From Actinomycetes bacterium (GTDB lineage: Bacteria; Actinomycetota; Actinomycetes; Mycobacteriales; Micromonosporaceae), in NCBI GenBank assembly GCA_023402505.1, contig JAEYGD010000286.1, forward strand, positions 1 to 12,264: a stretch of 12,264 nt of DNA. Direction: 5' to 3'. The translations under genes and the position numbers were made by a program. The notes beneath the pieces are model-generated. The model worked only from the letters and a program-made list of their open reading frames with translations, made no database searches and was not told where the DNA came from. Shown here piece by piece: positions 6,216 through 12,264 of the stretch; position 1 is the stretch's first letter; each line of letters opens with the position of its first letter.

Positions 6216-6270
6216 GATCATGGAGTTGGCGGGTTCAGTGGAGATCGACTCACCCGTCAACTTCATGATC
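6216..6270. repeat. Long hairpin / intergenic repeat element between carB and pyrD
   Basis: Arms 6216-6234 and 6252-6270 (19 bases each) are complementary around a 17-base loop. The plus-strand left arm starts GATCATGGAGTTG and the right arm ends CAACTTCATGATC. Positions 6223/6263 and 6229/6257 are G-T pairs: wobble pairs in a plus-strand RNA but A-C mismatches in the minus-strand mRNA. It starts 17 nt after the carB stop and ends 26 nt before the pyrD start. No U-run follows. It could be a dispersed palindromic repeat, an mRNA-stabilising stem below carB, or a protein-binding dyad. Confidence 0.75.
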
Positions 6271-6286
6271 AATGCGGGTGGGGCGT

Positions 6287-9200
6287 TCACCTCGGGGCTC
6301 GCAGCGAGGCGTGCAGGGCCTGCAACGGGCGGACCTGCATGTCCCCACGGATGCGGGCTTCGATGCCCATCACCGCGGCTGCGGCACCGGGGACCGTCGT
6401 GATGCAGGGGATGTCGGCAGTCACCGCGGCGCTGCGGATCTCGTACCCGTCCGAGCGGGCGCTCGCACCCGAACCCTGCGGGGTGTTCACCACCAGCGCC
6501 ACGTCCCCGGAGAGGATCAGCGAGACGGCGTCCTCACCCTCACCCGACTCGTAGTGCTTACGGATCTGCTCGCAGGCGATGCCGTGCCGGCGCAGCACCT
6601 CGGCCGTGCCGGCGGTCGCCACGATCTCGAAACCCAGGTCCGCGAGACGCTTGATCGGGAAGATCATTCCGCGCTTGTCCCGGTTGGCCACCGAGACGAA
6701 GATCCGCCCCGCCGTGGGCAGCGACCCGTACGCGGCGGACTGCGACTTGGCGAACGCGTGCCCGAAGGACGTGTCGATGCCCATCACCTCACCGGTCGAC
6801 TTCATCTCCGGCCCGAGCAGCGAGTCGATGCCCTTGCCGGTCGGCGTGCGGAACCGCTTGAACGGCAACACCGCCTCCTTGACCGCGATCGGCGCGTCCG
6901 GCGGCAGCGAACCGCCGTCCCCGCTGGGCGGGAGCAGACCCTCGGCGCGCAGCTCGGCGATGGTGGCGCCGAGCGCGACACGGGCCGCCGCCTTCGCCAG
7001 CGGCACCGCCGTGGCCTTCGAGACGAACGGCACGGTACGCGAGGCACGCGGATTGGCCTCCAGCACCCACAGCTGGTCGTCCTTGAGGGCGTACTGCACG
7101 TTGAGCAGCCCGCGCACGCCGATGCCCCGGGCGATCGCCTCGGTGTACTGGCGGACCTGGGCCACGTGCGAACCGGCGAGCGTGATCGGCGGCAGGGCGC
7201 ACGACGAGTCGCCGGAGTGGATCCCGGCCTCCTCGATGTGCTCCATCACGCCACCCAGGTAGACCTCGCCGTCGGCGTCGCAGAGGGCGTCCACGTCGAT
7301 CTCGATGGCGTCGTCGAGGAACCGGTCGACCAGCACCGGGTGGTCCGGGGAGATGTCCGTGGCCCGGCCGATGTAGTCGCGCAGCGTGGTGTCGTCGTAG
7401 ACGATCTCCATGCCCCGCCCGCCCAGCACGTACGACGGGCGGACCAGCACCGGGTAGCCGATCTCGTCGGCGATCGCCTTCGCCTCGTCGTACGACGTGG
7501 CGGTGCCGTGCGCCGGCGCGCGCAACCCGGCACGGGCCAGCAACGAACCGAACGCGCCCCGCTCCTCGGCCAGGTGGATCGACTCCGGGGAGGTCCCGAC
7601 CACCGGCACGCCCGCGTCCTTGAGGCGCTGCGCCAGACCCAGCGGCGTCTGGCCGCCCAGCTGCACGACCACCCCGACCACGCCGGGTCCGCCGGCCGCC
7701 CTGCCGGACGAATCCTCGGCGTGCCACACCTCGAGGACGTCCTCGAACGTCAACGGCTCGAAGTAGAGCCGGTCGGCGGTGTCGTAGTCGGTGGACACCG
7801 TCTCCGGGTTGCAGTTGACCATGACAGTTTCGAAGCCGACCTCCCGCAACGCCATCACGGCGTGCACACAGGAGTAGTCGAACTCGATGCCCTGCCCGAT
7901 CCGGTTCGGCCCGGAACCGAGGATCAGCACCTTCGGCCGGGCCGAGCCGGCCACCTCCGTCTCCGAGTCGTACGACGAGTAGTGGTACGGGGTCGTCGCC
8001 TCGAACTCGGCGGCGCAGGTGTCCACGGTCTTGTAGACCGGCCGGACACCCAGCCGGTGCCGCAGCGTGCGTACGCCGTCCTCGGCCGCCAGCTCGGGAC
8101 GCAGCGCGGCCAACTGCCGGTCGGACAGGCCGGCCCGCTTCGCCCGGCCCAGCAGGCCGGCGTCGAGCACCGGCGCGTCGACGATCTCGGCCCGCAGCTC
8201 CACCAGGGCGGCGATCTGGTCGAGGAACCACGGGTCCATGCCACCGGACGCGGTGGCGACCTCGGCGATCGACGCGCCCAGCCGCAGCGCCCGCTCGACG
8301 GTGTAGAGCCGCCCGTCGTGCGGCATGCGCAACGCCGCGAGCGTGTTCTCCTTCGTCGCGCCGGCCGGGTCCGCGCCCGTCGCGGCAGCGACGACCGGGT
8401 CAGGAACAGTCCAGAATCCGCCTGCCTTCGTCTCCATCGACCGCATCGCCTTGTTGAGCGCCTCGGTGAAGTTGCGACCCAGGCTCATCGCCTCCCCGAC
8501 GGACTTCATCGTGGTGGTCAGCTCCGGGTCGGCGCCGGGGAACTTCTCGAACGCGAACCGGGGGATCTTCACCACCACGTAGTCCAGGGTGGGCTCGAAC
8601 GCCGCCGGGGTCTTCAGGGTGATGTCGTTGGGGATCTCGTCGAGGGTGTAGCCGATGGCGAGCTTCGCCGCGATCTTCGCGATCGGGAAACCGGTCGCCT
8701 TCGAGGCCAGCGCCGACGAGCGGGACACCCGGGGGTTCATCTCGATCACGACGATGCGACCGTCGGCCGGGTTGACCGCGAACTGGATGTTGCAGCCGCC
8801 GGTGTCCACACCGACCTCGCGCAGCACGGCGATGCCGAGGTCGCGCAGGCGCTGGTACTCCCGGTCGGTCAGCGTCATGGCCGGGGCCACGGTGACACTG
8901 TCACCGGTGTGCACGCCCATCGGGTCGACGTTCTCGATGGAGCAGACGACCACCACGTTGTCGTGGCGGTCGCGCATCAGCTCCAGCTCGTACTCCTTCC
9001 AGCCGAGCACGCTCTCCTCGATGAGCACCTCGTGCACCGGGCTGGCGGCCAACCCGGCGCCGGCGATGCGCTCCAGGTCCTCGTCGGTGTGCGCCATCCC
9101 GGAGCCGAGGCCGCCCATCGTGAACGACGGCCGGATCACCACCGGCAGGCCCAGCTCACCGACCGTCTCCCGGACCTCGTCCATCGAGTGGCACACCCGG

Positions 9201-9664
9201 GAGCGGGGCACCAGCGCCGCCGGATCCTCGACGCCGAGCCGGACCCCCGCCTTGGCGACGATGTCCTTGAACAGCTGCCGGTCCTCGCCGCGACGGATCG
9301 CGTCGATGTTGGCGCCGATCAGCTCGACGCCGTACTTCTCCAGCACGCCCGCCTCGTGCAGCGCGACAGCCGTGTTCAGCGCGGTCTGGCCGCCCAGGGT
9401 GGGCAGCACCGCGTCCGGGCGCTCCTTGGCGATGACCAGCTCGACGAACTCCGGGGTGATCGGCTCGACGTACGTGGCGTCGGCGAACTCCGGGTCGGTC
9501 ATGATCGTCGCCGGGTTCGAGTTGACCAGGCTGACCCGGATCCCCTCGCTGCGCAGCACCCGGCACGCCTGCGTGCCCGAGTAGTCGAACTCGCAGGCCT
9601 GCCCGATGACGATCGGCCCGGAGCCGATCACCAGGACGTGCTTGAGATCGGTCCGCTTAGGCAT
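6287..9664 (-). CDS. carB: Carbamoyl phosphate synthase, large subunit
   Basis: CarB uses ammonia from CarA, bicarbonate and two ATP to make carbamoyl phosphate for pyrimidines and arginine. The 1125-residue product has the duplicated synthetase layout: a first ATP-grasp half starting VLVIGSGPIVIGQACEFDYS (10-29), an oligomerisation segment (about 400-560), and a second half starting VLILGSGPNRIGQGIEFDYS (579-598) with SYVLGGRGM (744-752). The C-terminal MGS-like regulatory domain (about 985-1125) has FVSVANRDKRG and NTPQG and is where UMP acts in E. coli. A linker rich in Gly and Ala (about 650-665) makes it longer than E. coli CarB. I chose the ATG at 9664-9662 over the GTG at 9670 because GAGGGG is seven bases before the ATG but only one base from the GTG. 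It overlaps carA by 8 nt. Confidence 0.98.
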   Translation of the reverse strand: MPKRTDLKHVLVIGSGPIVIGQACEFDYSGTQACRVLRSEGIRVSLVNSNPATIMTDPEFADATYVEPITPEFVELVIAKERPDAVLPTLGGQTALNTAVALHEAGVLEKYGVELIGANIDAIRRGEDRQLFKDIVAKAGVRLGVEDPAALVPRSRVCHSMDEVRETVGELGLPVVIRPSFTMGGLGSGMAHTDEDLERIAGAGLAASPVHEVLIEESVLGWKEYELELMRDRHDNVVVVCSIENVDPMGVHTGDSVTVAPAMTLTDREYQRLRDLGIAVLREVGVDTGGCNIQFAVNPADGRIVVIEMNPRVSRSSALASKATGFPIAKIAAKLAIGYTLDEIPNDITLKTPAAFEPTLDYVVVKIPRFAFEKFPGADPELTTTMKSVGEAMSLGRNFTEALNKAMRSMETKAGGFWTVPDPVVAAATGADPAGATKENTLAALRMPHDGRLYTVERALRLGASIAEVATASGGMDPWFLDQIAALVELRAEIVDAPVLDAGLLGRAKRAGLSDRQLAALRPELAAEDGVRTLRHRLGVRPVYKTVDTCAAEFEATTPYHYSSYDSETEVAGSARPKVLILGSGPNRIGQGIEFDYSCVHAVMALREVGFETVMVNCNPETVSTDYDTADRLYFEPLTFEDVLEVWHAEDSSGRAAGGPGVVGVVVQLGGQTPLGLAQRLKDAGVPVVGTSPESIHLAEERGAFGSLLARAGLRAPAHGTATSYDEAKAIADEIGYPVLVRPSYVLGGRGMEIVYDDTTLRDYIGRATDISPDHPVLVDRFLDDAIEIDVDALCDADGEVYLGGVMEHIEEAGIHSGDSSCALPPITLAGSHVAQVRQYTEAIARGIGVRGLLNVQYALKDDQLWVLEANPRASRTVPFVSKATAVPLAKAAARVALGATIAELRAEGLLPPSGDGGSLPPDAPIAVKEAVLPFKRFRTPTGKGIDSLLGPEMKSTGEVMGIDTSFGHAFAKSQSAAYGSLPTAGRIFVSVANRDKRGMIFPIKRLADLGFEIVATAGTAEVLRRHGIACEQIRKHYESGEGEDAVSLILSGDVALVVNTPQGSGASARSDGYEIRSAAVTADIPCITTVPGAAAAVMGIEARIRGDMQVRPLQALHASLRAPR

Positions 9665-10823
9665 GGGCACGCCCCTCGATGAGCTCGGCGAAACGGTCGA
9701 AGAGGTAGTCCGCGTCGTGCGGACCCGCCGCCGCCTCCGGGTGGTACTGGACGGTGAACGCGGGCACGTCCCTGGCCCGCAGGCCCTCGACCACGTTGTC
9801 GTTGAGGCACACGTGCGAGACCTCGACCCCGCCGAACTCGGTGTCGACGACCCGGTCCGGTACGACCGCCCCCGGCTCGGCGCCCGGGAACGCGACGGCG
9901 AAGCCGTGGTTGTGGCTGGTCACCTCGACCTTGCCGGTGGCCCGGTCGAGCACCGGCTGGTTGATGCCGCGGTGGCCGTAGCCCAGCTTGTAGGTCCCGA
10001 AGCCCAGTGCCCGCCCCAGGATCTGGCTGCCGAAGCAGATGCCGAACAGCGGCACCCGCCGGGTCAGCACCTCGCGGGCCAACGCCACCGGCCCGTCGGC
10101 GGTCGCCGGGTCGCCCGGGCCGGGCGAGAAGAACACCGCGTCCGCGCCCGTGGCGAGCAGATCCTCGATGCGCGAACCGGCCGGCAGCACATGGGTGGTG
10201 ACGCCGCGCGCCGCGAGCCGCCGCGGCACGTTGCGCTTGATGCCCAGGTCCAGGGCGGCGACGGTGAAGCGGTGCTCCCCCTGCGCCTCGACCACGTACG
10301 GCTGTGCCGTGGTCACCTCGGCGGACAGGTCCGCGCCGACCATCTGCGGCGACTGCCGCACCCGCGCCAACAGGGCCCGCGGGTCGGTCTCGACGCTGGA
10401 CACACCGACCCGCATGGCGCCGCGCTCACGCAGGTGCCGGGTCAGCGCCCGGGTGTCGACACCGCTGATGCCGACCACGCCCTCGGCGGCGAGCCGGTCC
10501 TCCAGGCCGCCGGTCGCGCGCCAGTTCGAGCCGATCCGGGCGGGATCGCGGACCACGTACCCGGCCACCCAGATCCGGCCGGACTCGTCGTCCTCGCCGT
10601 TGACCCCGGTGTTGCCGATGTGCGGCGCGGTCTGCACCACCACCTGCCGGTGGTACGACGGATCGGTCAGCGTCTCCTGGTAGCCGGTCATGCCGGTGTT
10701 GAAGACCGCCTCGCCGAAGGTCTCCCCGACGCTGCCGTACGCCTCGCCGTGGAACGTGCGCCCGTCCTCCAGGACGAGGATCGCCGATCTACGCTTCGCC
10801 ATGCTGCGGCTCGCTCGGATCAC
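9657..10823 (-). CDS. carA: Carbamoyl phosphate synthase, small (glutaminase) subunit
   Basis: CarA hydrolyses glutamine and channels ammonia to CarB. The 388-residue protein has an N-terminal CarA domain (about 13-140) with ILVLEDGRTFHGEAYG, FNTGMTGYQE and GVDTRALTRHLR, then a class I glutamine amidotransferase domain (about 187-385). The triad is Cys263 (GICFGSQ), His361 and Glu363 (QYHPEA); Ser266 replaces the His or Asn often seen after the nucleophile elbow. The GTG at 10823-10821 overlaps the pyrC stop as GTGA, with GGAAAGG seven bases upstream. An ATG at 10802 (MAKRRSAIL) is the alternative start but has a poor ribosome-binding site. The small membrane-protein gene that separates pyrC and carA in mycobacteria and Streptomyces is absent here. 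Confidence 0.97.
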   Translation of the reverse strand: MIRASRSMAKRRSAILVLEDGRTFHGEAYGSVGETFGEAVFNTGMTGYQETLTDPSYHRQVVVQTAPHIGNTGVNGEDDESGRIWVAGYVVRDPARIGSNWRATGGLEDRLAAEGVVGISGVDTRALTRHLRERGAMRVGVSSVETDPRALLARVRQSPQMVGADLSAEVTTAQPYVVEAQGEHRFTVAALDLGIKRNVPRRLAARGVTTHVLPAGSRIEDLLATGADAVFFSPGPGDPATADGPVALAREVLTRRVPLFGICFGSQILGRALGFGTYKLGYGHRGINQPVLDRATGKVEVTSHNHGFAVAFPGAEPGAVVPDRVVDTEFGGVEVSHVCLNDNVVEGLRARDVPAFTVQYHPEAAAGPHDADYLFDRFAELIEGRAHA

Positions 10824-12151
10824 TTGACAGCCTTTCCGTCCAGGACCGTCGCCTCACCGCGCAGGAAGGTCGCCACGATGCGACCCGGCAGCGTCATGCG
10901 GGCGTACGGGGTGTTGCGGCTGCGGCTGGCCAGCTCGGCCGGCTCGATCGTGCGTCGGGCGGCCGGGTCGACCAGGGTCAGGTTGGCCGGCACGCCCGGC
11001 GCCGGGTCCTGCCCGTGCTCGGCCAGCCCGGCGATCCGGGCCGGCGCCCGGGACATCCGCTCGGCGATCAGGTCCCACTGCGGGCCGAGCACGTCCAGCG
11101 CGATCGACAGCGCCGTCTCCAGGCCGAGCATCCCCGGCCGGGCGTACGCCCACTCGCACTCCTTGTCCTCCACGGCGTGCGGGGCGTGGTCGGTGGCGAC
11201 GATGTCGACGACGCCCTCGGCCAGCGCGGCGCGCAGCGCCTCGACGTCGGCGGCGGTACGCAGCGGCGGGTTGACCTTGAAGACCGGGTCGTAGCTTCCC
11301 GCTGGGCTCCAGTTGTTCGCGAGTGCGGGGCCCGCAAGCTCACTCCTCCCGCTCACGACCTCGTCGGTCAGCAGCAGGTGGTGCGGCGTGACCTCGGCGG
11401 TGACCCGCACACCCCGCGCCTTGGCCTGGCGCAGCACCTCGACGCTGCCGGCGGTGGAGACGTGGCAGATGTGCAGGCGGCTGCCGACGTGCTCGGCGAG
11501 CAGCACGTCCCGGGCGATGATCGCCTCCTCGGCGACCGCCGGCCAGCCGGTGAGGCCGAGGCGGGTGGACACCTCGCCCTCGTGCATCTGGGCGCCCTCG
11601 GTCAGCCGGGGCTCCTCCGCGTGCTGGGCGATGACGCCGTCGAACGCCTTCACGTACTCCAGGGCGCGGCGCATCAGCCGCGGGTCGGCGACGCAGTGCC
11701 CGTCGTCGGAGAAGATCCGCACCCGGGCGGCGGAGTCGGCCATCGCGCCCAGTTCCGCCAGGTGCTCGCCGGCCAGGCCGACGGTCACCGCGCCGATCGG
11801 CTGCACGTCGACCAGCCCGGCCTCGCGGCCGAGCCGCCAGACCTGCTCTACGACGCCGGCGGTGTCGGCGACCGGGGAGGTGTTGGCCATCGCGCACACC
11901 GCCGTGTAGCCGCCCAGCGCCGCCGCCCGGGACCCGGTCTCGACGGTCTCGGCGTCCTCCCGGCCGGGCTCGCGCAGGTGGGTGTGCAGGTCGACCAGGC
12001 CGGGCAGGGCCACCAGGCCGGTGCCGTCGACGACGGTGGCGTCCGCCGCGACGAGTCCCGCGCCGGTCTCGGCCACGACGCCGTCGCGGATCAGCAGGTC
12101 GGTCGGCGCGGCGCCGACGACACTCACGTTGGTGATCAGGTACGCGGTCAC
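10820..12151 (-). CDS. pyrC: Dihydroorotase (type I, zinc) with a 19-residue insertion
   Basis: PyrC closes carbamoyl aspartate to dihydroorotate. The 443-residue amidohydrolase shows the metal and catalytic set of bacterial type I enzymes: His56 and His58 (DLHTHLREPG), the SDDG aspartates (149-150), His177 (QHAEE), His230 (CHVST), Asp321 (ATDHAPH), plus GYTAVCAMANTSP (81-93), TPHHLLLTDE (255-264) and VNPPLR (293-298). Residues 267-285 (nt 11297-11353) form an insertion between TDEVV and SYDPVFKVNPPLR, where family members normally run straight through; its codons are atypical. The frame is kept and all catalytic residues remain, so the enzyme is probably active. The GTG at 12151-12149 overlaps the pyrB stop as GTGA, with GGAGGG eight bases upstream. 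Confidence 0.97.
   Translation of the reverse strand: MTAYLITNVSVVGAAPTDLLIRDGVVAETGAGLVAADATVVDGTGLVALPGLVDLHTHLREPGREDAETVETGSRAAALGGYTAVCAMANTSPVADTAGVVEQVWRLGREAGLVDVQPIGAVTVGLAGEHLAELGAMADSAARVRIFSDDGHCVADPRLMRRALEYVKAFDGVIAQHAEEPRLTEGAQMHEGEVSTRLGLTGWPAVAEEAIIARDVLLAEHVGSRLHICHVSTAGSVEVLRQAKARGVRVTAEVTPHHLLLTDEVVSGRSELAGPALANNWSPAGSYDPVFKVNPPLRTAADVEALRAALAEGVVDIVATDHAPHAVEDKECEWAYARPGMLGLETALSIALDVLGPQWDLIAERMSRAPARIAGLAEHGQDPAPGVPANLTLVDPAARRTIEPAELASRSRNTPYARMTLPGRIVATFLRGEATVLDGKAVK
11297..11353. repeat. 57-nt in-frame palindromic insertion inside pyrC
   Basis: This segment adds exactly 19 codons (SGRSELAGPALANNWSPAG) to pyrC. It contains the near-perfect palindrome TGCGGG-G-CCCGCA (11324-11336), outer GAGTG/CACTC pairing arms (11321-11325 and 11341-11345), and two copies of GTGAGC on the minus strand. 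Five of its 19 codons end in A or T, against about one of 38 in the flanking codons. This fits a small mobile palindromic repeat that landed in frame. Copies elsewhere cannot be checked here. Confidence 0.6.
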
Positions 12152-12264
12152 CGGTTGTTCCCTCCGAGCAGCAGGTAGAGCACGGCCATCCGCACGGAGA
12201 CCCCGTTGGCGACCTGTTCGACGATGGTGGAGCGGGGCGAGTCGGCCACCTCGGGCGTGATCTC
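12148..12264 (-). CDS. pyrB: Aspartate carbamoyltransferase, catalytic chain, C-terminal fragment
   Basis: PyrB joins carbamoyl phosphate and aspartate. Only the last 38 codons and the stop are in the window; the gene continues beyond the right edge. The residues SPRSTIVEQVANGVSVRMAV followed by LYLLLGG are the typical C-terminal helix of actinobacterial ATCases. Its TGA overlaps the pyrC GTG by 4 nt, and the pyrC Shine-Dalgarno lies inside the pyrB end, so the two are probably translated in a coupled way. Placement ahead of pyrC fits the pyrR-pyrB-pyrC order; pyrR and any attenuator would lie outside the window. Confidence 0.95.
   Translation of the reverse strand, partial: EITPEVADSPRSTIVEQVANGVSVRMAVLYLLLGGNNR

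Noticed and set aside
6216..6270. Rho-independent terminator ending the operon after carB
   Set aside because: The stem is strong but no U-run follows on the minus strand, and pyrD starts 26 nt later on the same strand. Kept as a repeat/hairpin instead.
6190..6286. Separate promoter for pyrD (TTGACG on the minus strand in the gap)
   Set aside because: At 17-18 nt spacing the -10 positions read TGAACC or GAACCC, which do not match; TTGACG is part of the hairpin arm.
6272..9682. A long plus-strand open frame (over 1100 codons) opposite carB, with similar long plus-strand frames at 166-1893, 3589-6402 and 9606-11294
   Set aside because: These are antisense to genes with clear family motifs. 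Their translations are rich in Arg, Gly, His and Pro with no recognisable domains, as expected from GC-biased third positions on the opposite strand.

Overview
This is ordinary chromosomal DNA from a high-GC actinomycete, most likely Micromonosporaceae (Micromonospora/Salinispora type). The basis is very high GC at third codon positions, many GTG starts, an actinobacterial integration host factor (mIHF), and the actinobacterial gene order pyrBC-carAB-pyrD-pyrF followed by mihF-gmk-rpoZ-coaBC-metK. The family placement is inferred from sequence style and gene order; no search was run. All genes lie on the minus strand, so transcription runs from high to low coordinates.

Region 1 (12264 down to 2827) is the de novo pyrimidine operon: the 3' end of pyrB, then pyrC, carA, carB, pyrD, bioA and pyrF. 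Together these make carbamoyl phosphate (CarA/CarB), carbamoyl aspartate (PyrB), dihydroorotate (PyrC), orotate (PyrD) and UMP (PyrF; pyrE is not in the window). The first four genes overlap their neighbours (GTGA junctions for pyrB/pyrC and pyrC/carA, 8 nt for carA/carB), which suggests translational coupling. A biotin gene, bioA, sits between pyrD and pyrF.

Region 2 (2826 down to 1) begins with a 177-nt gap carrying a plausible sigma-70-type promoter. It continues with mihF (nucleoid protein), a strongly diverged guanylate-kinase-like gene at the gmk position, rpoZ (RNA polymerase omega), coaBC (coenzyme A synthesis) and the 5' end of metK (S-adenosylmethionine synthetase). An exact DnaA-box 9-mer lies just upstream of metK.

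No stretch longer than 300 bases lacks a gene, and I see no tRNA, rRNA, IS element, prophage or CRISPR. The points most worth a second look are: (a) the gmk-position protein has lost the P-loop Lys-Ser/Thr, the GMP-contacting tyrosines and about 25 residues of the lid, so it may be a pseudo-kinase; (b) a 57-nt in-frame, palindrome-containing insertion with atypical codons in pyrC, resembling a small mobile repeat; (c) a 19-bp-stem hairpin between carB and pyrD that looks like an intergenic repeat element; (d) the DnaA box at metK.
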